Assembly: GCA_005888335.1 (NCBI GenBank)
Contig: VAWY01000174.1
Coordinates: forward strand, 1-26,309
Direction of reading: 5' to 3'
DNA: 26,309 bases
From: Actinomycetota bacterium
Lineage (GTDB): Bacteria > Actinomycetota > Thermoleophilia > Solirubrobacterales > Solirubrobacteraceae
In this document: positions 9,076 to 16,939 of the stretch, in pieces
Layout: each line of letters opens with the position of its first letter
Numbering within the stretch: the stretch's first letter is position 1
Notes under the pieces: generated by a model
Databases searched by the model: none
The model's input: only the letters and a program-made list of their open reading frames with translations
What the model was told of the DNA's origin: nothing
Position numbers and translations under genes: made by a program

Positions 9076-9546
9076 ATGGGAACGCAGGCCGAGCTGCTCG
9101 ACCCGGAGACTGAGCGCCGGCTCGGGGTCGACCTGTTCAACAAGGTCTGGGCGCTGCTGGAGAAGACCGACCGCACCCGCGCCGACGACGACGAGATGCT
9201 CCATTGCGCGCACGCTTCGGCATATCACTGGGTCCAGGTCGGGACGCCGGCCAACCGGGCACGCAGCGAGTGGCAGTGCTCTCGCGTGTACGCGATCCTC
9301 GAACGCGTCGAGCCGGCGCTGCACCACGCGCGTCGCTGCCTCGAGCTCGTCGAGGCGAACCCGGAGGCGATGGCGGCCTTCGATCTACCCGCAGCGTACG
9401 AGGCCATGGCTCGAGCGCACATGGTCGCCGGCGACATCGAGGAGACACGACGCTACGCAGAGCTCGGCCGGGCCGAGACGGCGAAGATCGCCGACGAGCA
9501 CGATCGAGCGATCATGGAGGCGGACTTCGCGACGATCGTCACGTGA
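9076..9546 (+). CDS. Hypothetical helical (TPR-like) protein
   Basis: This is a 156-aa protein that I cannot assign to a named family. It is rich in Ala, Glu and Arg and looks all-helical. Segments such as ERVEPALHHARRCLELVEAN and DLPAAYEAMARAHMVAGD resemble tetratricopeptide-type helix pairs, which usually bind other proteins. It has no signal peptide or membrane segment. The start is ATG at 9076 with a clear AAGGGAG ribosome-binding site. It begins 20 bp after the acetyl-CoA synthetase and probably shares its transcript, but no functional link can be read from the sequence. Confidence 0.8.
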   Translation: MGTQAELLDPETERRLGVDLFNKVWALLEKTDRTRADDDEMLHCAHASAYHWVQVGTPANRARSEWQCSRVYAILERVEPALHHARRCLELVEANPEAMAAFDLPAAYEAMARAHMVAGDIEETRRYAELGRAETAKIADEHDRAIMEADFATIVT

Positions 9547-9703
9547 AGGGCTTCGCGGCGTCCGCGGCGAATGGTTAGATGGACGCGACAGAGCGAGCTC
9601 CGTCGGGTTGAAAGCACTCTGACGGACGGTTCCCGGGCTCAGGTGCTAACCGGACCGTCGACCCGGCACGACAAAGCGGATTTCGCTCCCTGAGAGAATG
9701 AGC
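9547..9703 (+). other. Intergenic region with nested inverted repeats
   Basis: This is the non-coding stretch between the TPR-like gene and the M16 peptidase gene. TCCGTC (9599-9604) can pair with GACGGA (9621-9626), and GACGGT (9625-9630) with ACCGTC (9654-9659). The two hairpins share two bases, so they compete. The stretch ends just before a strong terminator-like hairpin. I recognise no known riboswitch or RNA family. It could be an orphan structured RNA on the plus strand or simply 3' untranslated sequence. Confidence 0.3.
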
Positions 9704-9729
9704 GGCGGGGCGGCGCAGGCCGCCCCGCC
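9704..9729. terminator. Hairpin terminator between convergent genes
   Basis: An 11-bp perfect stem, GGCGGGGCGGC / GCCGCCCCGCC, closes a 4-base loop. It lies just past the stop of the M16 peptidase gene (minus) and downstream of the plus-strand TPR-like gene, so it can serve both. There is no long T-tract, as is common in high-GC actinobacteria. Confidence 0.7.
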
Positions 9730-9735
9730 ATGTTC

Positions 9736-10995
9736 CTACAGGAGCTTCTCGAACCGCTCGGCGTCGTCGAACGGCCCGATCACGGCGAGCCGGAGCCGTT
9801 CGTCCGCGACGAGATCCTGCGCCACGCGCTGCACGTCCTCGCCGGTGACGGCGTTCAACCCTTCGAGCACCTCGTCGAGGTCGGGGGCCCGCCCTTCGAG
9901 CACCTCGCGGCGCAAGCCGAAGAGGATCAGCCCCTGCGGGCTCTCGAGCTGAAGCACGAAGCGCCCCTTCGCGAAGTTCCGCGCCTTCTCGAGCTCGTCG
10001 GCCGGCACCGGCTCTGCGGCAATCGTTCGCAGCTCCGCGAGAATCGTCGTTACCGCTTCGTCGATCCGGTTGATGTCGACCCCGGCCTGCGCATAGAGGG
10101 AGCCCGCATCCGTGTAGCTGTGGTTGAGCCCGAAGACGTAGTACGCGAGCCCACGTCGCTCGCGCACCTCGGTGAAGAGCCGCGACGACATACCGCCTCC
10201 GAGCACGGTTGAGAGCACCTGGAGTGCGTAGCGGTCCGGGTGCACGATCGGGTAGCTCGGGATGCCGAGGATCAGGTGCGCCTGGTCGGACTGCTTCGTG
10301 AAGACGCGTACGCGGCCGTTCACGTACGGCTGGACAGGATCAGGCTCGCCCGTCTCGCGCGGCGGCAGGTCGCCGAGCAGCTCCTGCGCGCGCTCGAGCA
10401 GTCCATCGCCGAGGCGGCCCCCGACGCCGAGCACGATCCGCGGCGGGTGGTACCAGCGGTCGAGGTACGACGTGAACGTTTCGCGCGTCGCTCCGCGTAC
10501 GGTCTCTTTCCGGCCGATGATCTCCCAGCCGAGCGGCTGGTCGCCGTAGACGAGCTCCTCGTACACGCCGCCGATGAAGTCGCGCGGCGTGTCGAAGTAC
10601 ATGTTCATCTCCTCGATGATCACGCCCTTCTCACGGTCGATCTCCTCAGGGTCGAAGCGTGAGTTGCGGAGCATGTCGATGAGCACGTCGAGCGCGATGT
10701 CGCGGTGCTCTGCGGCGCACTTGACGTAGTACGCCGTGTACTCCTTGCCCGTGAAGGCGTTGAACTCGCCGCCGATGGAGTCGATCTCGCCCGCGATCTG
10801 GCGCGCGCTCGGTCGCAGCTCGGTTCCCTTGAAGAACATGTGCTCCGAGAAGTGGGCGATGCCGTTCGTCTCGGGCGTCTCGTAGCGGGAGCCCGCGGCG
10901 AGCATCACCATGCACGTCACGGACTGCGCTTCGGGCATGGGCGCGGTCAGGACGCGGAGGCCGTTGTCGAGGACGTGACGCTCGTACGTGCTCAT
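9736..10995 (-). CDS. M16-family zinc metallopeptidase (processing peptidase-like)
   Basis: This is a 419-aa zinc peptidase of the pitrilysin/mitochondrial-processing-peptidase family. The inverted zinc motif HFSEH (residues 48-52) holds the two zinc His and the catalytic Glu, and the third ligand is E128 in VIIEEM, 76 residues later, as in the family. The C-terminal M16C domain contains GGGMSSRLFTEVRERRGLAY, the Arg/Tyr substrate-binding signature. The protein probably degrades peptides as a clamshell dimer. There is no signal peptide, so it should be cytoplasmic. The start is ATG at 10995 (MSTYERHVL), with TAGCAT 8 bases upstream; the open frame extends 15 codons further upstream but lacks support. 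Relatives often sit next to polynucleotide phosphorylase, but that gene is not in this window. Confidence 0.93.
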   Translation of the reverse strand: MSTYERHVLDNGLRVLTAPMPEAQSVTCMVMLAAGSRYETPETNGIAHFSEHMFFKGTELRPSARQIAGEIDSIGGEFNAFTGKEYTAYYVKCAAEHRDIALDVLIDMLRNSRFDPEEIDREKGVIIEEMNMYFDTPRDFIGGVYEELVYGDQPLGWEIIGRKETVRGATRETFTSYLDRWYHPPRIVLGVGGRLGDGLLERAQELLGDLPPRETGEPDPVQPYVNGRVRVFTKQSDQAHLILGIPSYPIVHPDRYALQVLSTVLGGGMSSRLFTEVRERRGLAYYVFGLNHSYTDAGSLYAQAGVDINRIDEAVTTILAELRTIAAEPVPADELEKARNFAKGRFVLQLESPQGLILFGLRREVLEGRAPDLDEVLEGLNAVTGEDVQRVAQDLVADERLRLAVIGPFDDAERFEKLL

Positions 10996-11003
10996 CGGCC
11001 GCC

Positions 11004-11009
11004 ATGCTA
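11004..11009 (-). promoter_or_regulatory. Candidate -10 element (TAGCAT) for the M16 peptidase
   Basis: TAGCAT ends 8 bases before the ATG at 10995 and fits the same leaderless spacing seen at other genes in this window. Confidence 0.45.
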
Positions 11010-11022
11010 ACCACGCCCGGCC

Positions 11023-11038
11023 GACTGACGGCTCAGTC
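11023..11038. promoter_or_regulatory. Inverted repeat in the divergent M16/subtilase promoter region
   Basis: GACTGA-CGGC-TCAGTC is a perfect 6-bp inverted repeat upstream of the M16 -10 element and of the subtilase gene. It could be an operator for a dimeric regulator. No regulator is identified and the length is short enough to arise by chance. Confidence 0.3.
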
Positions 11039-11131
11039 AATTCGGCGCGCGTTTAGGGGTCCCGTTCGCTTGGAGATAACACGTTCCGCGAAATCCGGTT
11101 TCGCATCCCCAGCGACCTCCAGGAGGAGTAC

Positions 11132-14059
11132 GTGTCCCACCGTGTGTGGAAGGGCGGCGGCGCGCTCGCCGTCATCGGCGTGCTGGTCCTGCTCGCCGTC
11201 GGCTCCCAGGCCGGCGCCGCCTCGCTCAGCGGCTACATCGTTCAGCTCTCGGACCCCCCGCTCGCGAGCTATCGCGGCGGCGTCGTCGGGCTGCAGGCGA
11301 CGAACCCGGGGGCTATCGGCGCGGTGAAGCTCAACTCGACGAGCTCCGCGAGCAAGGCCTACCTGAACTACCTCGCACAGAAGCAGACCGCGTTCCAGAC
11401 GGCGCTCGCTCAGACGCTCGGCCGCGCCGTCAGCGCGACGATCTCGTACCGGTACGCGTTCAACGGCCTGTACGTGCAGCTCTCCGACGACGAGGCCGCC
11501 GCCGTTACGAGGATGGCGGGCGTCAGGAACGTCGAGCACGAGCAGATGCTCCAGCTCCAGACCGACGTCGGGCCGCAATGGATCGGCGCCGGCTCGCTCT
11601 GGGACGGCAGTGCCGCCGGCGGCGCGCACGGAACCATGGGCGAGGGCGTCGTCGTCGGTGACATCGACACCGGCATCAACCATGACCATCCGTCGTTCGC
11701 GGCCACGGGCGGCGACGGCTACACGGTCCGCAACCCTCGAGGGACGTATTACGGCCTGTGTGCACCGGTGACGGGCACGCCGTTCTGCAACAGCAAGCTG
11801 ATCGGCGTGTACGACTTTACGGGCACGACGCCGGAGGACGACAACGAACACGGCAGCCACACCGCGAGCACCGCGGTCGGCAACGTGATCCCCGCCGCGG
11901 TGTTGCACGCTCCGACGATCGACATCACGCGGAGGATCTCGGGCGTGGCGCCGCACGCGAACCTCATCACCTACAAGGCCTGCACCGCCGCCGGTTGTCT
12001 CAACGCGGAGACGACGCAGGCGATCGACCAGGCAACCGCCGACGGCGTCGACGTGATCAACTTCTCGATCGGCGGCGGCTCGCGCGATGCGTGGAGCGAC
12101 TCCAATGCGCAAGCATTCCTCGGCGCACGCGACGCCGGCGTCTTCGCGTCTGTCGCGGCGGGCAACTCCGGTCCGGCTACGCGCACGATGGGCTCGCCGG
12201 CCAACGCGCCGTGGGTGACGGCAGTCGCCGCTACGACCCACAACCGTAAGTTCGTCAACCACCTGACCGGCATGAGCGGTGGTCCGGCGGACCTGACCGG
12301 CGCCGGCGTCACGTCCGGCTACGGCCCGGCGAAGATCGTGTACGCGGGCGACTACGGGTATCCGCTGTGCGGCGACGGTCCTGCGATCGCGGCGACCGGC
12401 GACTCGGTGATCAACCCGTTCCCGCCGGGCACGTTCCACGGCGAGATCGTCGTGTGCGACCGCGGGACGTACGGTCGCGTGGCGAAGGGGAAGAACGTCG
12501 CGGCCGGCGGCGCGGGCGGCTACGTGCTCGCGAACGACCAGGCGAGCGGCAACTCGCTGATCGGCGACGCGTTCACGCTTCCCGGTGTCGCGATCACGTA
12601 CAGCGACGGGCTCGCGCTCGAGGCGTGGCTCGCCACGGCCGGCGAGCACACCGCGTCGATCGCCGGCGCAACGCTCGACCTGTCGCCGACGAACGGCGAT
12701 CGGATGGCGTCGTTCAGCTCCCGCGGTCCGGACAAGACGCATCCGGACGTGCTGAAGCCGGACATCGCTGCGCCGGGCGTCGACATCCTCGCGGCGATCA
12801 ACGGACCCGCGACGGTCGGCGATGCCGAGTACGGAATCCTCAGCGGCACCTCGATGGCGACCCCGCACCTCACGGGTGCCGCGGCGTTGATCGTTGCGCT
12901 CCACAGCACGTGGACTCCTGCCGAGATCCAGTCGGCGCTGATGACGACCGCGAAGACGTCGGTCACCGAGGACGGGAAGGCGTCCGGTCCGTTCGACCGC
13001 GGCGCAGGCCGGGTCGACCTGACGAAGGCGGCGCTCGCCGGCTTCGTCCTGGACGAGACGGCGCCGAACTACGCCGCGGCAAATCCGGCGACCGGCGGCG
13101 ATCCGACGACGCTGAACGAGCCGAGCATCGCCAACTCCGCCTGCGAGGCGACGTGCACGTGGACACGCACGCTCACGGGTGCGACCACGGCGACCTGGAA
13201 CGTGTCGACCGTCAAGCCGAAGGCGATGGGGCTGACGGTGACGCCGTCGCGCTTCACCCTGGGTCCGGGCCAGACCCAGACGCTGACGATCACCGCCGAC
13301 GTCTCGAAGCTCGGCGTCGGTCAGTGGCTCGCCGGTGAGATCGACCTGTCCGCAGGCTCGGCGACGCCGGCTGCGCACCTGCCGGTCGAGGTCTTCGTCG
13401 GCAAGGCGCAGTCGGCAACGCTCGTCACGAACGGGACGCAGGGCTCGCAGACCATCCAGGTCTCGTCGCCGGTGAAGATCACCGGCTTCCAGTCGCGGGT
13501 CTGGGGTCTCACGAAGGGCACGGTGACGCACCTGCAGATGACGCAGGACTCTGCGCCGCTGCTCCCATACAACAGCGTCAACACGTCGGTCACGCTCGTC
13601 GACGTGCCTGCGGGCGCAAAGGTGCTCGCGGCGGCCATCACGAAAGCCACCTCGACCGACATCGACCTCTACGTCGGTCGGGACGCGAACGGTGACGGCA
13701 AGGCCTCCGCCGACGAGGAGGTGTGCTCGAGCGCGACGGGCGCGGTGCTCGAGTCCTGCCAGGTCCCGAACCCGGCCGGCGGCAGGTACTGGGTGCTGGT
13801 CCAGAACTGGCTCACGGGCCAGGGGCTCGACGACATCGAGCTGACGATCGCGGCCGTCCCGGGCGTCGACAACGGCGACCTGACGGCGACCGGACCCACC
13901 GGCACCGTGCCGGCGAACGTCCCGTTCGACGTGACCCTCGCGTGGAACGAGCCGAAGCTCGCCGCCGGCGAGTCGTGGTTCGCCCTCGTGGAGTACGGCT
14001 CCGACAAACAGCATCCGACCAATGCCGGGTCGGTGCTGGTCCAGCTCAATCGACCGTAG
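11132..14059 (+). CDS. Secreted subtilisin-family serine protease with I9, PA and C-terminal domains
   Basis: This is a 975-aa extracellular S8 protease. Residues 1-30 are a signal peptide (basic start, then ALAVIGVLVLLAVG, cleavage near GAA-SLSG). An inhibitor I9-type propeptide begins at YIVQLSDPPLASY and ends before TDVGPQWIG. The catalytic triad is D179 (DIDTGI), H240 (EHGSHT) and S574 (SGTSMATPH), with oxyanion N345 (AAGNSGP). A protease-associated (PA) insertion lies between Asn and Ser (GEIVVCDRGTYGRVAKGKN). After the catalytic domain come a fibronectin-III-like domain (TPSRFTLGPGQTQTLTITAD) and a pre-peptidase-like C-terminal domain with the acidic loop GRDANGDGKASADEE, which resembles a Ca2+-binding loop. 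The start is GTG at 11132 with AGGAGG 7 bases upstream. The likely role is digestion of external protein. Confidence 0.93.
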   Translation: MSHRVWKGGGALAVIGVLVLLAVGSQAGAASLSGYIVQLSDPPLASYRGGVVGLQATNPGAIGAVKLNSTSSASKAYLNYLAQKQTAFQTALAQTLGRAVSATISYRYAFNGLYVQLSDDEAAAVTRMAGVRNVEHEQMLQLQTDVGPQWIGAGSLWDGSAAGGAHGTMGEGVVVGDIDTGINHDHPSFAATGGDGYTVRNPRGTYYGLCAPVTGTPFCNSKLIGVYDFTGTTPEDDNEHGSHTASTAVGNVIPAAVLHAPTIDITRRISGVAPHANLITYKACTAAGCLNAETTQAIDQATADGVDVINFSIGGGSRDAWSDSNAQAFLGARDAGVFASVAAGNSGPATRTMGSPANAPWVTAVAATTHNRKFVNHLTGMSGGPADLTGAGVTSGYGPAKIVYAGDYGYPLCGDGPAIAATGDSVINPFPPGTFHGEIVVCDRGTYGRVAKGKNVAAGGAGGYVLANDQASGNSLIGDAFTLPGVAITYSDGLALEAWLATAGEHTASIAGATLDLSPTNGDRMASFSSRGPDKTHPDVLKPDIAAPGVDILAAINGPATVGDAEYGILSGTSMATPHLTGAAALIVALHSTWTPAEIQSALMTTAKTSVTEDGKASGPFDRGAGRVDLTKAALAGFVLDETAPNYAAANPATGGDPTTLNEPSIANSACEATCTWTRTLTGATTATWNVSTVKPKAMGLTVTPSRFTLGPGQTQTLTITADVSKLGVGQWLAGEIDLSAGSATPAAHLPVEVFVGKAQSATLVTNGTQGSQTIQVSSPVKITGFQSRVWGLTKGTVTHLQMTQDSAPLLPYNSVNTSVTLVDVPAGAKVLAAAITKATSTDIDLYVGRDANGDGKASADEEVCSSATGAVLESCQVPNPAGGRYWVLVQNWLTGQGLDDIELTIAAVPGVDNGDLTATGPTGTVPANVPFDVTLAWNEPKLAAGESWFALVEYGSDKQHPTNAGSVLVQLNRP

Positions 14060-14062
14060 CTG

Positions 14063-14689
14063 CTACGTGCGGGGCGGTCCAACTCGACCGCCCCGCACAC
14101 GCTTCCACTCGTAGTCGCTGGGCTCCGCGGCGAGGTGCACGGGGACGACCCCCGCCCACACGGGCAGCTCGAGGTCCTCCGGCTCGTCCTCGGGTCCGCC
14201 GACACGCACCTTCGCGGACGCCTCGTCGAGCGGCAGCGAGAGAATCCACGTCGCCCTCAGCTCCTGCTCGGACGGTTGCCGCGCTTCGTCCCAGCGCCCA
14301 GGCGCGAGTTGCTCCGTCAGCGCGCGCAGCGCGTCGCGCTTCTCGTCGCCCTCGACGAGCGTCGCCGTGCCGAACACGACGGCCGAGCGGTAGTTCACGG
14401 AGTGGTTGAACACCGATCGCGCGAGCACGAGCCCGTCGAACAGCGTGACCGTCACGCAAACAGGCGCGCCCGATGCAGCGTGCTTCAGCATCCGGCTCGC
14501 CGCGGAACCGTGCACGTAGAGCTTGTCGCCGACGCGCGCGTGCAGCGTGGGGATGACGTACGGCTGACCCTCGATCTCGAAGCCGATGTGACAGAGGACG
14601 CCCTCGTCGAGGATCGCCTCGATCGTTTCCCGGTCGTAGAGCGCGCGCTGCGGCTCGCGCCTGACCCGGATCCGGTCAGGCGGCCGCAA
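14063..14689 (-). CDS. Pyridoxamine 5'-phosphate oxidase-like flavin-binding protein (NimA type)
   Basis: This is a 208-aa split-barrel flavoprotein of the PNPOx-like family. The signature ALYDRETIEAILDEGVLCHI, with IPTLHARVGDKLYVHGSAAS just after it, is typical of the group annotated as nitroimidazole-resistance or flavin-nucleotide-binding proteins. VNYRSAVVFGTATLVEGDEK is the usual second conserved block. The start is TTG at 14689, overlapping the epimerase gene by 14 bases, with GGGAG 4 bases before it; no ATG or GTG is better placed. It is the last gene of the minus-strand operon. Its final codons form one arm of the terminator shared with the subtilase. The substrate is unknown. Confidence 0.85.
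   Translation of the reverse strand: MRPPDRIRVRREPQRALYDRETIEAILDEGVLCHIGFEIEGQPYVIPTLHARVGDKLYVHGSAASRMLKHAASGAPVCVTVTLFDGLVLARSVFNHSVNYRSAVVFGTATLVEGDEKRDALRALTEQLAPGRWDEARQPSEQELRATWILSLPLDEASAKVRVGGPEDEPEDLELPVWAGVVPVHLAAEPSDYEWKRVRGGRVGPPRT
14067..14098. terminator. Bidirectional hairpin terminator overlapping a coding end
   Basis: A 13-bp perfect stem (GTGCGGGGCGGTC / GACCGCCCCGCAC) closes the 6-base loop CAACTC. It starts 8 bases after the subtilase stop and lies wholly inside the last codons of the convergent PNPOx-like gene, whose stop is at 14063. Confidence 0.75.
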
Positions 14690-15641
14690 GGATCTCCCGC
14701 TCTCTCTCGTCCGAGAGGGTCTGACGCTCGCCGCTGACGGTGCGATCCCAGGCGAGCGTGTCGACGACCGTCTCCTCGAGCGGCCGGAAGCTCAGCCCTG
14801 CCGTGACAGCGGGCTGCACGTCGGCGCGCATCATCCCGGCGTACTCGCCGCTCGGGAGCCAGAGCGGCAGCTCCGTCCACGGCTGCACGCCGGCGTCGAG
14901 GATTCGCTGGGAGTCCGTCCAGAGGAGGTTCGCGTCGGAGCCGACCGCGGCACGCGCACGCTCGAGGAGCTCCGCGAGCGTCAGCGGCTCTGTGGGCCCC
15001 GTCGCGTTGAACGTTCCGCCCGGCCCCTCGAGCGCGAGCTTCACGAGCCACGCGCCGAGGTCGCGCGCGTCGACGAGCTGCACGGGCGCACCGGCGTCGC
15101 CCGGCGCGAGCACGTCGCCGCCCCGGGCGAGACGCCGCGGCCAGTACGTGAAGCGGTCGGTCGGGTCGTTGGGCCCGACGATCAGGCCCGCGCGCACGCG
15201 CGCGCTCCGCTCGGCATACACCTCCTCCACGACCTGCTCGCATGCAGCCTTGAGCGCGCCGTAGTGCTCTTCGACCGCCTCCGTCGACGGGTCGTCCAGC
15301 TGCGCGACGGTTGACTGATCGGTGATCGGCTCAGTGAAGTCGGCGTACACCGAGATGCTGGAGACGAAAACGTACCGCTGCACCTTGTCGCGCAGGAGCT
15401 CGGCGGACTGGCGGACGACGCGCGGCACGTAGCCGGTCGTGTCCACGACCCCGTCCCAGCTCCCGCCGTGCAGTACATCGAGGTCGCCGTCGCGGTTGCC
15501 GTGCAGATGCTCGGCGTCGGGGAAGAGCTCGGAGTTGGTCTGCCCCCGCGTGAAGATCGTGACGTTGTGCCCCGCGTCGAGTGCAGCATCGACGGCGTGG
15601 CGTCCGAGGAACTTCGTTCCGCCGAGGACGAGCAGCTTCAC
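14676..15641 (-). CDS. NAD-dependent epimerase/dehydratase family protein
   Basis: This is a 321-aa extended-SDR protein. GGTKFLG (residues 7-13) is the Rossmann NAD(P)-binding loop and the catalytic pair is Y127/K131 (HYGALK), preceded by the FVSSISVY strand with the catalytic Ser. This atypical form with GGTKFLGRH is common in actinobacteria and acts on unidentified nucleotide sugars or other substrates; some relatives are annotated as RNA-binding-like or mRNA-stability proteins. The start is GTG at 15641, which overlaps the M20 peptidase stop (GTGA), so translation is probably coupled. It is the third gene of a four-gene operon. Confidence 0.88.
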   Translation of the reverse strand: MKLLVLGGTKFLGRHAVDAALDAGHNVTIFTRGQTNSELFPDAEHLHGNRDGDLDVLHGGSWDGVVDTTGYVPRVVRQSAELLRDKVQRYVFVSSISVYADFTEPITDQSTVAQLDDPSTEAVEEHYGALKAACEQVVEEVYAERSARVRAGLIVGPNDPTDRFTYWPRRLARGGDVLAPGDAGAPVQLVDARDLGAWLVKLALEGPGGTFNATGPTEPLTLAELLERARAAVGSDANLLWTDSQRILDAGVQPWTELPLWLPSGEYAGMMRADVQPAVTAGLSFRPLEETVVDTLAWDRTVSGERQTLSDEREREILAAA

Positions 15642-16939
15642 GCCGCGTAGCGCTCGACCGCGCGCCGGATCGCCTCGGCGCCGAACCGCACCGCGTCGGC
15701 GGGCACGCGCTCGTCGGCGGCGTGGATCAGCTTGAGGAACTCGAAGCCGTCAGGCAGGTTCAGCGGCAGGAAGCCGTAGGTCTGGATGCCGAGGCGCGCG
15801 AAGAAGCGCCCGTCGGTGACGCCGATCTGCAGCATCGGCACCGGCACGGCGGCCGGGTCGAGCTCGCGCAGGATCTCGGAGAGCGTCGGCAGGAAGCTGA
15901 GATCCGGTTCCGCGGGGCAGGGGTCGTGGCGGACGAGCTCGAGCTCGAGGTCGGGGCCGACGAGGTCGTGGATCTCGCGAATGATCTCGTCGGGCCCGTA
16001 ACCGGGGAGCGAGCGCCCGTCCAGCTCGAGCTCCACCTGGGCAGGGACGACGTTGATCTTGACGCCGCCGTGGATGATCGTGGCGCTGACGGTGTTGCGA
16101 AGCGCGCGGTCGAGGATCCGCAGCTGCTCGGTCGGGGCGCGGAGCGTCACCTCCGCGAGGCGCGGGTCGAGCAGGGAGCGGAGGACGAGCGACTGCGGCC
16201 GCGGCATCGCGTCCGCCATCGCCTCGATCCACGCACGCGTGACCGGCGTCACGTGCACGGGCAGCCGCTTGCGGTCGAGCTTGTCGAGGATGCGGCCGAC
16301 CTTGCCCATCGCGCTCGAGCGGACGCCGATCGCGGCGTGGCCGCCGGGCCCGCGGACGGTTCCCCGCAGCCAGCAGAGCTGCTTCTCCGCGACCTGGATC
16401 GGGTAGAAGCTGCGGCCGCCGAGCGGCACGCGGGCGGCGCCGAACTCGCCGAGGGCGTGCTTCACGCCCTCGAAGAGATCGGCGTGCTCCTCGACGAGGA
16501 ACCTCGCTCCGAGGTCGCCGCCGTTCTCCTCGTCGCTCACGACCGCGAGGATCAGGTCGCCGCGCGGTTTCACCTCGCCGCGCGCTGCGCGCACGAACGA
16601 GTCGACGAGCATCGCGACGCCGCCTTTCATGTCGACTGCGCCGCGACCCCAGATGACGCCGTCGTCGAGCTCGCCGGAGAACGGCGGCCGGGCCCAATGC
16701 TGCCCGACGGTGGTGACCACGTCCACGTGCCCGTAGAGGAGGAGCGGCGGAGCGTCGCCTGCGCCGCGCACGCGCGCGATCAGGTTCGGGCGCGACTCCT
16801 CCTTCGCGACGATCCGCGTCTCGACGCCGGCAGCCTCGACGAGGCGTTGGACGTGCGCGATGCAGGCACCCTCGTCACCCGGCGGGTTCGTCGTGTCGAA
16901 GCGGATCAGATCCTGGAGCAGCTCGGCAACGTCGGTCAC
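15638..16939 (-). CDS. M20-family metallopeptidase (ArgE/DapE/carboxypeptidase-like)
   Basis: This is a 433-aa dizinc hydrolase that cleaves N-acyl or dipeptide bonds. The active site can be read: H71 and D73 (YGHVDVV), D102 (GRGAVDMKGG), E136/E137 (SDEENGG) and the C-terminal His of HAADERVP. A dimerisation domain lies between (WLRGTVRGPGGHAAIGVRS). The start is GTG at 16939, overlapping the aminotransferase stop by 4 bases (GTGA). The open frame extends upstream as antiparallel noise in the aminotransferase gene. With the class V aminotransferase before it, the pair may process an amino acid or its acylated form; the exact substrate cannot be told. Confidence 0.93.
   Translation of the reverse strand: MTDVAELLQDLIRFDTTNPPGDEGACIAHVQRLVEAAGVETRIVAKEESRPNLIARVRGAGDAPPLLLYGHVDVVTTVGQHWARPPFSGELDDGVIWGRGAVDMKGGVAMLVDSFVRAARGEVKPRGDLILAVVSDEENGGDLGARFLVEEHADLFEGVKHALGEFGAARVPLGGRSFYPIQVAEKQLCWLRGTVRGPGGHAAIGVRSSAMGKVGRILDKLDRKRLPVHVTPVTRAWIEAMADAMPRPQSLVLRSLLDPRLAEVTLRAPTEQLRILDRALRNTVSATIIHGGVKINVVPAQVELELDGRSLPGYGPDEIIREIHDLVGPDLELELVRHDPCPAEPDLSFLPTLSEILRELDPAAVPVPMLQIGVTDGRFFARLGIQTYGFLPLNLPDGFEFLKLIHAADERVPADAVRFGAEAIRRAVERYAA

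Noticed and set aside
11033..14014. A 993-codon open frame antisense to the subtilase
   Set aside because: It is Arg/Asp/Val-rich with no domain signature and mirrors the codon structure of the real gene; long antisense frames are expected in DNA of this GC content.
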